A DNA stretch of 19,739 nt from an uncultured Prevotella sp. (GTDB lineage: Bacteria; Bacteroidota; Bacteroidia; Bacteroidales; Bacteroidaceae). A program made the position numbers and the translations under genes. The notes under the pieces were generated by a model. The model worked only from the letters and a program-made list of their open reading frames with translations, was not told the DNA's origin and searched no databases. The stretch is taken from positions 1 through 19,739 of the forward strand of contig CAAHDP010000092.1 in assembly GCA_900770515.1 (NCBI GenBank), read 5' to 3'. Shown piece by piece: positions 7,937-16,026 of this stretch (its first letter is position 1; each line of letters begins with the position of its first letter).

Positions 7937-7958
7937 AAGCTCCATAGAAATGGAGCTT
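7937..7958 (-). terminator. hairpin at the stop of the hybrid regulator
   Basis: AAGCTCCAT (7937-7945) and ATGGAGCTT (7950-7958) form a perfect 9-bp stem with a 4-base loop that overlaps the TAA stop. The minus-strand sequence after it is GCTCTTTCC, moderately U-rich. It is a likely intrinsic terminator or 3' stabiliser. Confidence 0.5.
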
Positions 7959-10900
7959 ACTGGTATTCGCTCGGCGAAACGCCGAACTGCTTCTTAAATG
8001 CAACGGAGAAATGGGCCGCAGTACTGAATCCTGTCAACACGGCTATCTCTGAAACATTAAGTTTGCCTTCACACAACAAAACAGCTGCCCTGTTGAGCTT
8101 GTATTTACGGAAGAAAGTGCCAGGAGTCTCACCTGTAAGTTCCTTTACTTTATAATTAAACTTAGCCGGACTAATCAGCATATCCTTACACATGGTAGAA
8201 ACACTCAAATCCTGTTCTTTAGAATGCTTCTCCATCAACTGATATAATTCATCCATAAACTTCCTGTCCTGCTCAGAGAGAGTATCCGCCACTTTCTCCG
8301 ACAAGGTCTGAGTTTCCGTACTCTCACCCAAACGCTGACGGAGCGTCTGCATGTTCTGCAACTGCGATACCACAAGCGCCTTCAGATAAGCCGGGTCGAA
8401 AGGCTTGGTAACGTATGCCACTGCTCCCAACTTCAAGCCCTCTATCTGCTCACTCATCTTCGACATCGCCGTAATCAATATCACAGGGATATGACTGAAC
8501 ATCAAATCATTCTTCAATACCCTGCAGAATTCATAGCCCGACATCTTGTCCATGATGATATCGCTGAGTATCAAATCTGGCTTCACCTCTTCCAGGTCTG
8601 CCAGTGCCTCTTCTGCCGAATAGCGGTTCACCACCTCATAGTCGGCAGCAAAGATATAATGCAGATATTGTGCCACATCCACATCATCATCCACCACCAG
8701 AATCTTAGGTCTATTCATCTTCTTGTTTTCTTCAGGTTTTGCTTCCATAGAGCAATCTGCACTCAAAGGAATCTGCATCACCCGCTTCTCCTGCTCCGCA
8801 ATTTCCACCTTATTATATATAGACCTATCCATCGGCAGGCAGAAAGTGAACTCCACACCATTCCTGAGCGAAGCCTCAGCAGAGGTCTCGCTCACCGCAT
8901 GCACGTTCTTCACCATGATAGAACCATGATGAAGCTCCACAAGGCGCTTTACATAATAAAGTCCGATGCCCGTACCCCAACCATAAAGATCAGGATTTTG
9001 CGTATCTGCCAACTGGTAATATCGCTTGAACACATCCTGCAACTTATCCTCCTTTATCGCCTTGCCGCTGTTGAAGACAGATATTTCCAGCATCTTATCC
9101 TTCACACCAGCCTGTATTCGGATAACGCCTCCAGGCCCTGTATGCTTCAAAGCATTGGTAAAGAGATTGCCCAAAATCTTTTCCAGTTTATCAAAATCCA
9201 GCCACATCCGGTAATCGGCACTCTGTTTCACCAGTTCCAGTTTGATGCCCTTGATTCTTGCCGAATCCCCAAAGGCAGTCACCTGCTGGCGCAACGCCTC
9301 GATAACATCTACCTCTGCCACCTTCAGGCGCAGCTCATCCGTCTCCAACTGGTTGAAGTCGAGCATCTGGTCGATGAGCCTCAGCATTCTGTTCACACTC
9401 ATGCACACATGATTCAGCGTGCGATGCACCGACTGCGGCAAAGCCTTGTCGGCATTCAGCGTCATCAGCGGACCGGCGATGATGGTGATAGGGTTTCTGA
9501 ACTCGTGGGCAACATTGGCAAAGAATCTCATGTTCATCTCCTTGGCAAGTTTCTCCCGTTCACGCTCCCGCTGTTCCTGCAAGAGATGAAGCCGGTTGGT
9601 ACGTGCCCTGAGATAGAACGTATTGAGGATATGAAGCATCAGGGCGATGATGCCGAAATAGAGCAACCATGCCGCCGACGACTGCCAAGGGGCAGGCTTG
9701 ATGGTAATCTCTACCATGCGCTCAGCCAAGGCAGGCTTATCGGGAGCGGATATCAAACGCAAGCGGAATGTGTATTTTCCCGGGGTAAGGTTGGAGTAAT
9801 GAGCCTCCTTACCATAGGTAGGCATCTGCCAGTCATGGTCATACCCCTCCAGCTTGTACTGGCACATCAGTGCCGAACGGCGACTGAACGAAGGATAATA
9901 GAAATTAAACCTCAGGTCGTTCTCATCATAGGCGAAAGTATAGCTATCCAGATGCGATACCTCGTCGGTAGCGGCAAGCACCTTGCCATCCGTCTTCTTC
10001 ACCTCCATGCCATAGATATTCAGCAGTTCGGCTGCATGAATACCGGCTGGGGTCTGCATGAAATCGGTGTACATCGCCTCTTGCGGCATAAACTTGCAAC
10101 CAATAGAACTGCCAAACACCACGTCGCCGTCAGGCGACAGGCAGATGGAATTATTATAAAACTGCCAGTCGTCATGGTCTTGGCTAGCCGAGAGCAGACT
10201 GCTCATCATAAAAACCTTGCTCTTGGAGGTGACAAAGAAGGCATCACGCATGGTGGTTACCCAAAGCTGGCGATTCCTGTCTTCTACCATTCCTTCAATA
10301 TGAGTATCGTTCAGTACCTTGGCACTGCGCATAGACTTTCTTTTCATATCGATGAGGTAAAGTCCATCACGCTTGGTACCCAGCCACACCATTCCATACG
10401 AATCCAGCTTAGCGAAGGCAGGGTCGAAGTTGCCGTACTCAGGCATGCCAGCCACCTTCATCTCCTTTATCTTTCCCGTTTTAGGAGAAAGGATGGCGAG
10501 ATGCATACCCTGCATAAACAGCAGGATATTTCCATCGGCCAGTTTCTCCATCTTGGTTTCATGGTCATAATAGGCACTTGGGACCGGGATGGTATCAGGC
10601 TGCAGGTTATCAAAGCGGAAACGCAGGAGCTTTCCTCCCTCGCTGCATACATACAGAGCATCGCCCACCTTCAATCCGTAGCCAAGCAAAGACTTCAACA
10701 CGGGAGATTTGTGGAGCACATCGGCACATTCATCGCTGATACGGCAACTCGCCACCTGGTGTCCGCTCACCATCCAGGCATGCTCATCATCATATTTCAC
10801 GATGTTGTTCAGATTGATTTTCTGGGGTGCGGGAACAGAATCGAAGATATTTCGGAATGGTATCTGTCCGATGCGACGGTTTTGCAAATCATAGATAAAC

Positions 10901-11688
10901 ACCCGCAGGGCTGTACCAGCCAGCAGATGATTTCCCACCGCAGCCATGCAGAGCATCGCCATTCCCTTGGTAGCCTTTGCCAAAGGATTATCGTTGGCTT
11001 TCTTGTAAGCAATACGATTCTGCGAAATAACCTGAAAGCCCGAATTGCGGTAACCCACCCAGAGATTATCACCATGATCCTTGAAGGTAGTACTCACCAC
11101 CTCTACGGGTTTGCGCAAGATAGAAAGGTCTTCAGGAAGCGGAGCCTGCAAATGATTGGGCTTTATCTGCCTATGGGATGGCGTAATCTTCTCATCCCCA
11201 CTGATATGAAATGTACGGCTGCCGTCACTCACCAGCACCGCCATCGAATCATCCTTTTCCCTGCTATTCTCTATAGCCACGATGTTATCATGATCATCGG
11301 GCAGGGCGATGCGATGGAAGCGGTAAGCTCCCACATACCGGGCAAGTCCGTTCTGCGTTCCCACCCACATTCTGCCGGCTTTATCAAGATGAAGCACGTT
11401 GATATAGTCATCGGGCAGGGCTGTGGTATCCTTGATATCGTGGCTGAACTGCACAAAGTTCTTGCCATCATATACATTGACACCAGCCGATGTACCAATC
11501 CACATCAGCTCTCGCCTATCGCAAGCGATAGACGTAACGCTCTGCGACGAGAGCATATTATCTTTCGTCGTCTGTTTTCCTTTTTCCTGCAGTGCCCTCA
11601 GCGTAGCCCTTCTGCCCGGGTCAAAATAATAGCTGGCAGCAAGCAGACAGAACATGGCTGCGAATATGATAACTATCGCCTTTTTCAT
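7957..11688 (-). CDS. hybrid two-component regulator (HTCS)
   Basis: From the ATG at 11688 the protein has 1243 residues. The start is chosen because the consensus promoter at 11694-11724 lies between it and an alternative ATG at 11706, and because it opens the hydrophobic leader MKKAIVIIFAAMFCLLAA. The order is: periplasmic Reg_prop beta-propeller repeats (about 45-580, e.g. LMWIGTSAGVNVYDG and GRMWVGTQNGLARY), a Y_Y_Y domain (about 585-655, YKLEGYDHDW), a transmembrane helix (about 670-692), HisKA with His728 in ANVAHEFRNP, HATPase with LFTNALKHT and GWGTGIGLYY, a receiver (about 990-1110) with Asp1043 in LILSDIIMD, and an AraC-type HTH (about 1160-1243) ending FKKQFGVSPSEYQ. All catalytic residues are present. 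HTCS proteins bind an oligosaccharide in the periplasm and activate glycan-degradation genes. GH43 and GH97 on the same strand are the nearest candidate targets; no SusC/SusD genes are in the window. Confidence 0.95.
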   Translation of the reverse strand: MKKAIVIIFAAMFCLLAASYYFDPGRRATLRALQEKGKQTTKDNMLSSQSVTSIACDRRELMWIGTSAGVNVYDGKNFVQFSHDIKDTTALPDDYINVLHLDKAGRMWVGTQNGLARYVGAYRFHRIALPDDHDNIVAIENSREKDDSMAVLVSDGSRTFHISGDEKITPSHRQIKPNHLQAPLPEDLSILRKPVEVVSTTFKDHGDNLWVGYRNSGFQVISQNRIAYKKANDNPLAKATKGMAMLCMAAVGNHLLAGTALRVFIYDLQNRRIGQIPFRNIFDSVPAPQKINLNNIVKYDDEHAWMVSGHQVASCRISDECADVLHKSPVLKSLLGYGLKVGDALYVCSEGGKLLRFRFDNLQPDTIPVPSAYYDHETKMEKLADGNILLFMQGMHLAILSPKTGKIKEMKVAGMPEYGNFDPAFAKLDSYGMVWLGTKRDGLYLIDMKRKSMRSAKVLNDTHIEGMVEDRNRQLWVTTMRDAFFVTSKSKVFMMSSLLSASQDHDDWQFYNNSICLSPDGDVVFGSSIGCKFMPQEAMYTDFMQTPAGIHAAELLNIYGMEVKKTDGKVLAATDEVSHLDSYTFAYDENDLRFNFYYPSFSRRSALMCQYKLEGYDHDWQMPTYGKEAHYSNLTPGKYTFRLRLISAPDKPALAERMVEITIKPAPWQSSAAWLLYFGIIALMLHILNTFYLRARTNRLHLLQEQREREREKLAKEMNMRFFANVAHEFRNPITIIAGPLMTLNADKALPQSVHRTLNHVCMSVNRMLRLIDQMLDFNQLETDELRLKVAEVDVIEALRQQVTAFGDSARIKGIKLELVKQSADYRMWLDFDKLEKILGNLFTNALKHTGPGGVIRIQAGVKDKMLEISVFNSGKAIKEDKLQDVFKRYYQLADTQNPDLYGWGTGIGLYYVKRLVELHHGSIMVKNVHAVSETSAEASLRNGVEFTFCLPMDRSIYNKVEIAEQEKRVMQIPLSADCSMEAKPEENKKMNRPKILVVDDDVDVAQYLHYIFAADYEVVNRYSAEEALADLEEVKPDLILSDIIMDKMSGYEFCRVLKNDLMFSHIPVILITAMSKMSEQIEGLKLGAVAYVTKPFDPAYLKALVVSQLQNMQTLRQRLGESTETQTLSEKVADTLSEQDRKFMDELYQLMEKHSKEQDLSVSTMCKDMLISPAKFNYKVKELTGETPGTFFRKYKLNRAAVLLCEGKLNVSEIAVLTGFSTAAHFSVAFKKQFGVSPSEYQ

Positions 11689-11693
11689 GCCTA

Positions 11694-11724
11694 CAAAATT
11701 ACACATTATTATCGAATAAACAAA
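11694..11724 (-). promoter_or_regulatory. promoter of the hybrid regulator
   Basis: Minus-strand TTTG (11721-11724), a 19-base spacer and TAATTTTG (11694-11701) match the Bacteroidota consensus exactly. The element ends only 6 bases before the ATG at 11688, so transcription would start at or next to the start codon, giving a leaderless or nearly leaderless mRNA. Confidence 0.7.
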
Positions 11725-11740
11725 AATTAATTTGAATTAT

Positions 11741-11771
11741 TTTGTGTTTTCTTGAATTTAAAGTATCTTTG
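11741..11771 (+). promoter_or_regulatory. promoter of the ilvA-ridA operon
   Basis: TTTG (11741-11744), a 19-base spacer and TATCTTTG (11764-11771) form a full consensus promoter facing away from that of the hybrid regulator; the two -33 elements are 16 bases apart. The leader of about 55-60 bases has a small TCAGGA/TCCTGA stem. Confidence 0.75.
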
Positions 11772-11834
11772 CAGGCAAAATCTCTCAGGAGAGTATTTCC
11801 TGACAGACTACAGAATAAAAGCATATCAACCATT

Positions 11835-13034
11835 ATGTTACAACTTGACAATTTCTACAAGGCTCGCTTCGTGCTGAGCAAGGTGATTAGAAAAACTGAG
11901 CTGGTTCACACACCAAGAATCAACCCAGACAGTGATGTTTATCTGAAACCGGAATGTCTACAGAAGACAGGTTCATTCAAGATTCGTGGTGCGTATTATA
12001 AGATTTCTCAACTTTCTAAAGAGGAGAAAGAAAAGGGAGTGATTGCTTGTTCGGCAGGCAACCATGCACAGGGTGTGGCGCTCGGAGCTACAGCCATGGG
12101 GGTAAAGAGCCTCATCTGCTTGCCTGAAGGTGCACCTATCTCGAAGGTAGAAGCTACCAAGCGACTGGGTGCCGAAGTCTGTCTGGTTCCGGGTGTCTAC
12201 GATGACGCTTACCAGAAAGCTTTGGAGTTGAAGGATGAATTTGGTTATACCTTCGTGCATCCTTTTGATGATGAGAACGTGATTGCCGGCCAGGGAACCA
12301 TCGGCCTGGAGATTCTCGACCAGTTGCCTGATGTAGAAGCGGTCGTTGTACCGGTAGGTGGTGGCGGTTTGATTTCAGGAGTAGCCTTCGCCATCAAGTC
12401 ATTGAACCCGAACGTAAAGGTTTATGGTGTTCAGGCTGAGGGAGCAGCCAGCATGGTTCAGAGTCTTCACGACCATAAGCAGGAAAAATTGCCTTCTGTG
12501 GCAACCGTTGCCGATGGCATCGCCGTGAAGGAGCCGGGAAAACTCACCTTCGAGACCTGCTCCAACTACGTGGATGAAATCGTGACCGTGAGCGAGGACG
12601 AGATTTGCGCTGCCATTCTGAAACTTCTTGAAAGCGAGAAGATGGTGGCAGAAGGTGCCGGTGCGGCAAGTGTAGCAGCCGTGATGTACAACAAGGTGCC
12701 GGTGAAGGGCAAGAAAACCATCTGCGTGGTTAGTGGCGGTAACATCGATGTAACCATCCTGAACCGTGTCATCAACCGCGGTCTCTCGAAGAGCGGACGC
12801 CTCTGCACCATAGAGATGGAGCTTGACGACAAACCGGGCGAGCTGGTAGAGGTAGCCTCCGTCATCGCAAGCCTGGGCGGCAACATCACGGGAGTTCATC
12901 ACGACCGTTCTGCCAACCGCAACAAGGTGAATGCCTGCGTGCTCCGACTCACGATGGAGACCCGCGACGCAGCCCATGTCAAGGAAATCAAGAGTGGCCT
13001 GGAACAGAAAGGTTTCCATCTCTGGATTGTATAA
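11835..13034 (+). CDS. ilvA: threonine ammonia-lyase with ACT domain
   Basis: The 399-residue enzyme deaminates threonine (and serine) to 2-oxobutyrate with pyridoxal phosphate, the first committed step to isoleucine; it acts in the cytoplasm. The start is the ATG of MLQLDNFYKARF, which fits the family N-terminus. The frame stays open 93 bases further upstream, but that part covers the promoter. Lys49 in TGSFKIRGA forms the cofactor aldimine, SAGNHAQGVALGA follows, and GGGGLISGVA holds the phosphate loop. One C-terminal ACT domain (about 323-399, MELDDKPGELVEVAS ... LGGNITGVHHDR) marks the medium-length form; long biosynthetic IlvA has two ACT-like halves. Such forms may be biosynthetic or catabolic. 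ridA follows by 67 bases, which fits a shared transcript. Confidence 0.92.
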   Translation: MLQLDNFYKARFVLSKVIRKTELVHTPRINPDSDVYLKPECLQKTGSFKIRGAYYKISQLSKEEKEKGVIACSAGNHAQGVALGATAMGVKSLICLPEGAPISKVEATKRLGAEVCLVPGVYDDAYQKALELKDEFGYTFVHPFDDENVIAGQGTIGLEILDQLPDVEAVVVPVGGGGLISGVAFAIKSLNPNVKVYGVQAEGAASMVQSLHDHKQEKLPSVATVADGIAVKEPGKLTFETCSNYVDEIVTVSEDEICAAILKLLESEKMVAEGAGAASVAAVMYNKVPVKGKKTICVVSGGNIDVTILNRVINRGLSKSGRLCTIEMELDDKPGELVEVASVIASLGGNITGVHHDRSANRNKVNACVLRLTMETRDAAHVKEIKSGLEQKGFHLWIV

Positions 13035-13101
13035 TAGTATAATAGCAAAGAGAAATGCTATAAACTATAAATTGTAAATTATAAATTATATATTAAAGAT
13101 C

Positions 13102-13476
13102 ATGAACGCAATTCACACAGACAATGCGCCTGCAGCTATCGGACCATATAGCCAGGCTATCGAAGTAAACGGTTTCGTATTTGCATCAGGTCAGATTCCT
13201 ATCGACCCAGCAACAGGTAATTTCGTTGAGGGTGGCATTAAGGAGCAGACTCGCCAGAGCCTCACCAACGCCCAGAACATCTTGAAGGCAGCAGGTACCG
13301 ACCTTTCTCACGTGGTTAAGACCACAGTTTATCTGAACAGCATGGACGATTTCGCAGCCATGAACGAGGTTTATGCTGAGTTCTTCAGCCAGCCATATCC
13401 AGCCCGTTCTGCCGTAGCCGTAGAGAAGTTGCCAAAGGGAGCTCTCGTAGAGGTAGAGGTTTTGGCTGCCAAGTAA
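13102..13476 (+). CDS. ridA: RidA enamine/imine deaminase
   Basis: The 124-residue protein is a full-length RidA/YjgF/TdcF trimer subunit. It hydrolyses the 2-aminoacrylate and 2-aminocrotonate intermediates released by threonine/serine dehydratases, sparing PLP enzymes from damage. Family signatures are present: AAIGPYSQAI at the N-terminus with Tyr16, FASGQIPIDPATG, and the C-terminal PYPARSAVAVEKLPKGALVEVEVLA with Arg102 (the carboxylate-binding Arg, Arg105 in the E. coli protein) and Glu118. It lies directly downstream of ilvA, whose product makes its substrate, so a functional operon is very likely. The spacer has an ATAGCA/TGCTAT stem and AT-rich TAAATT repeats but no recognisable promoter. 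Confidence 0.95.
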   Translation: MNAIHTDNAPAAIGPYSQAIEVNGFVFASGQIPIDPATGNFVEGGIKEQTRQSLTNAQNILKAAGTDLSHVVKTTVYLNSMDDFAAMNEVYAEFFSQPYPARSAVAVEKLPKGALVEVEVLAAK

Positions 13477-13527
13477 ATCCTTGCCTTTGCTTAGCAGGTA
13501 TAAAAAATTTGAAGAAAAAGGATTTTG

Positions 13528-14346
13528 ATGGGAGCTACAATCACATTCAAGAATCTAACGATAGGCTATCGCTCAAAGCACCAGCTCAGAGCGATAGCCT
13601 CATCTATCTATGCCTCACTCCAGGCCGATGAACTCACCTGTCTCATCGGAGCCAACGGAGTGGGTAAATCCACCTTACTCAGAACTTTAGCCGGATTCCA
13701 GCCGGCATTGGAAGGCGAAATCCTGCTATCCGGAAAATCTCTCTCGGCTTTTTCTGCCCAGGAACTGGCAAGAATCATTGGAGTGGTTTTAACCTCGAAG
13801 CCCGATGCAACTCAACTCACAGTAAAAGAAGTAGTTGGCATCGGTCGCTCACCCTATACCAATTTCTGGGGAACTTTATCATCATCCGACCATCAGATTG
13901 TAGATGATGCCATCCGGCAGGTTGGCATCCCCCACCTGGCATCCCGCTATATCCATGAACTAAGCGATGGAGAGCGCCAGAAGGTAATGATAGCCAAAGC
14001 CTTGGCTCAGCAAACCAGCATCATCATCCTGGATGAGCCTACCGCCTTCCTCGATTTTCCGAGCAAGGTAGAAACCCTCCAGATGCTCCGCCGTCTGGCA
14101 CACGAGCAGCACAAGTCCATCCTGTTATCTACCCATGATGTAGAGCTGGCCCTCCAGCTGTCCGACCGTCTCTGGCTGATGGAAGAAAACCATCTCTCCA
14201 TCGGCACCCCAAGAGAGTTGGCTGCCGATGGATCGCTATCGAGATTCATCAATCGGGATGGCATCAGATTTAATGAGCAGAAGATGAGGATAGAGTTTGA
14301 AACTTTCCACAACTCTTTCCCAAATCCACCTGCACACCCACATTAA
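13528..14346 (+). CDS. ABC transporter ATPase, FecE/BtuD-like
   Basis: The start is ATG 13528, preceded by AAGGATTTTG; a TTG one codon earlier is not needed. The 272-residue protein has Walker A GANGVGKST (41-49), Q-loop region near LTSKPDATQL, signature LSDGERQKV (145-153), Walker B IIILDE with catalytic Glu170, and switch His203 in LLSTHDVE. The pattern GRSPYTNFWG before the signature is typical of the iron-siderophore/haem/cobalamin import ATPases (FecE, HmuV, BtuD). No FecCD-type permease or binding protein lies beside it, so its partners must be encoded elsewhere. It follows ridA by 51 bases on the same strand. The last 25 residues (to PNPPAHPH) are encoded antisense to the final strands of the convergent barrel gene, a 77-base overlap. 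Confidence 0.88.
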   Translation: MGATITFKNLTIGYRSKHQLRAIASSIYASLQADELTCLIGANGVGKSTLLRTLAGFQPALEGEILLSGKSLSAFSAQELARIIGVVLTSKPDATQLTVKEVVGIGRSPYTNFWGTLSSSDHQIVDDAIRQVGIPHLASRYIHELSDGERQKVMIAKALAQQTSIIILDEPTAFLDFPSKVETLQMLRRLAHEQHKSILLSTHDVELALQLSDRLWLMEENHLSIGTPRELAADGSLSRFINRDGIRFNEQKMRIEFETFHNSFPNPPAHPH

Positions 14347-15019
14347 AGCCGAAGAAGCCATTGCTTCCGGAAGAAACCGACATGCCGGTGCCTGCCACAC
14401 CACCCATAAATTCGCTGGTGATAACCTGGTACGACATATCAGCATAAACACTCAGGCGCTTCTTGAGCTTATAGGTTCCACCCATACCGACACCCACTGT
14501 AGGGGAAGCAGAATGGATGGCAAAGTTACATCCCAAGCCAGCCCTAGGATAGACATAGAAATTCCACTTCTGGTCGGGGTTATAATCCATGAAAATGTTT
14601 TTAACGCTGATAGGAACATCCACGCAGAATACGGCATAGCCGCCTTTATCCATATTGCTCTGCGGATCCTCAGCCGGTCCCACCCATTCCAGGTGCTTGT
14701 TTTTGAAGATAGAGAGTCCGTTCTCCCAATTCACCTTTCCTCGCAGAGCCACATGCGGCGTAAACCATTTTCCCAACGCCACATCCACACCGAAGGTCTT
14801 TCCTTTTGGGAACACCTCCGAGAAATCGCATCCATAAGGATTCTGCAAAGACATATCCAAACCAGCCTGTACAAACCAATTATCCCAAAGGGTACCAGTA
14901 AGCACCTTCTGGTCTTGAACTTGCTGGTTTTGCATATTCAGACCTTGTGCATTCTGGTTTTGTGCATTCATCCCCAGGCTACATGCCAGGGTGCATAATA
15001 TAATCAAGAAATGTTTCAT
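14270..15019 (-). CDS. outer-membrane beta-barrel protein, copy 2
   Basis: The 249-residue product has a signal peptide (about 1-19, MKHFLIILCTLACSLGMNA) and then a short Asn/Gln-rich stretch (QNQNAQGLNMQNQQVQDQ). The remainder alternates polar and hydrophobic residues in strands like an 8-stranded OmpA-type barrel: DNWFVQAGLDMSLQNPYG, GKWFTPHVALRGKVNWENG, YVYPRAGLGCNFA, LSVYADMSYQVITSEF and the closing GFFGFNVGVQVDLG. About 17 residues extend past the last strand (ending TLSSSSAH) inside the overlap with the ABC ATPase gene, so the C-terminus may have been altered. It is the tandem paralogue of the upstream gene, 41 bases away, and probably shares its transcript. The role is unknown; porin-like or structural is inference. 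Confidence 0.8.
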   Translation of the reverse strand: MKHFLIILCTLACSLGMNAQNQNAQGLNMQNQQVQDQKVLTGTLWDNWFVQAGLDMSLQNPYGCDFSEVFPKGKTFGVDVALGKWFTPHVALRGKVNWENGLSIFKNKHLEWVGPAEDPQSNMDKGGYAVFCVDVPISVKNIFMDYNPDQKWNFYVYPRAGLGCNFAIHSASPTVGVGMGGTYKLKKRLSVYADMSYQVITSEFMGGVAGTGMSVSSGSNGFFGFNVGVQVDLGKSCGKFQTLSSSSAH

Positions 15020-15060
15020 GATGTTTCACCTTATTATATATTGTTCTTTCAATTACAGGA

Positions 15061-15753
15061 TTATTCTCCCACCTTTTTAAAAGTCTTCGTCTTGGAGATA
15101 TTGAAAGTAACTCCCAGCGAAATATCAAAGAATCCGTTGCTGTTGGAGCCTGTTCCCGTATCCTTCTCCACGCCGACAAATCCGCTTGAAACCATATTGT
15201 AAGCCACATCAAAGTAAAGTCCCAGCTGGTCATTCAACTTGAATGTGTTGCCAATACCGACTCCTACAAGAGGAGTACCTTTAGAAACACCGAAATTATA
15301 TGCACCTCCGGCACGAGGATACACCTGCATATTCCACAGTCGGTCTTCCCTGTAGCCCCAAATCAGGTTATGCAGGTCAATCTGGATATCTCCCACCACG
15401 GTCAGATATCCACCCTTATCCATGTTTTTTCCAGGCTGATCAAAAGGAGCGAGCCAGTTGTCGTGCCCGTTTTTCAGCAATTTGATACCATTCTCCCAGT
15501 TTACACGTCCGCGGAGACTTAAGACAGGAGTAATCCACTTTCCCATGGCCACGTTCAATCCGAACGACTTACCATTAGGAAACACATCCCCCAAGAAGTC
15601 ATGTCCATAAGGATTTTGGAGCGACATATCGAGTCCTGTCTGCACATACCAGTTGCTCCAAAACGAATTGACATAAAAGACTTCCTGTTTCCCCTGCGCC
15701 TTCATTCCTGTGAGGCACAAGCAGAACATCAGCAATAAAGTTAGTCTTCTCAT
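15061..15753 (-). CDS. outer-membrane beta-barrel protein, copy 1
   Basis: The start is the ATG at 15753 (MRRLTLLLMFCLCLTGMKAQ); the reading frame could begin at a TTG three codons earlier but the ATG suits the signal peptide better. The 230-residue protein shares with its downstream paralogue the segments GLDMSLQNPYG, GKWITP, VNWENG, MDKGGY and YPRAG, and has the same strand order, ending GFFDISLGVTFNISKTKTFKKVGE. It lacks the Asn/Gln-rich stretch. The family resembles the OmpA-like N-terminal barrels common in Bacteroidales, without a peptidoglycan-binding OmpA domain. It has a full consensus promoter and is first gene of a two-gene unit. Function is not known. Confidence 0.8.
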   Translation of the reverse strand: MRRLTLLLMFCLCLTGMKAQGKQEVFYVNSFWSNWYVQTGLDMSLQNPYGHDFLGDVFPNGKSFGLNVAMGKWITPVLSLRGRVNWENGIKLLKNGHDNWLAPFDQPGKNMDKGGYLTVVGDIQIDLHNLIWGYREDRLWNMQVYPRAGGAYNFGVSKGTPLVGVGIGNTFKLNDQLGLYFDVAYNMVSSGFVGVEKDTGTGSNSNGFFDISLGVTFNISKTKTFKKVGE

Positions 15754-15815
15754 AACAATCAATTATCTTATATGTAATTTTACCGTTCTTAATCCATTCT
15801 CTCTTACAATGCCTG

Positions 15816-15846
15816 CAAAGTTACGTTTTTTATTCCACACGGCAAA
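15816..15846 (-). promoter_or_regulatory. promoter of the two barrel genes
   Basis: Minus-strand TTTG (15843-15846), a 19-base spacer and TAACTTTG (15816-15823) match the consensus. The leader is about 55-60 bases. The rest of the spacer up to 16026 holds no gene or clear terminator. Confidence 0.75.
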
Positions 15847-16026
15847 ACAAAAGAAGATTTTTTTTATAGGGGTTAGGGAGATATATGATAATCCTCTAAA
15901 AAATGAAGCGACTTTCGTTTACAGATAAAGCCTTCCTTTACCCTATCTCCTATTCAATCCCTGTTTACAAAACTTTTCGGCCTGTTCTGTCGAAACGTTT
16001 CCTCCCTTTTCCTTGCCAACATCAAA

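Noticed and set aside
7970..7985. CGGCG-aaa-CGCCG palindrome as part of a repeat element
   Set aside because: It lies within the codons of the conserved FGVSPSEYQ end of the AraC domain, so coding constraint explains it.
7832..8155. A 107-codon plus-strand open frame in the convergent spacer
   Set aside because: Two thirds of it is antisense to the AraC domain of the regulator and the product matches nothing known. The upstream -7 element keeps a short RNA possible, but not a protein call.
8491..11730. A 1079-codon open frame opposite the hybrid regulator
   Set aside because: It is antisense to a gene with full domain evidence. The product is His/Ile/Leu-rich without any family pattern, as expected for a shadow frame of a biased gene.
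11772..11834. Amino-acid or T-box type riboswitch in the ilvA leader
   Set aside because: The leader is only about 57 bases with one small stem (TCAGGA/TCCTGA); no T-box, leader peptide with Ile/Thr codons or aptamer core is visible.
12399..13019. Minus-strand open frames opposite ilvA
   Set aside because: They are shadows; the plus strand carries all IlvA motifs.
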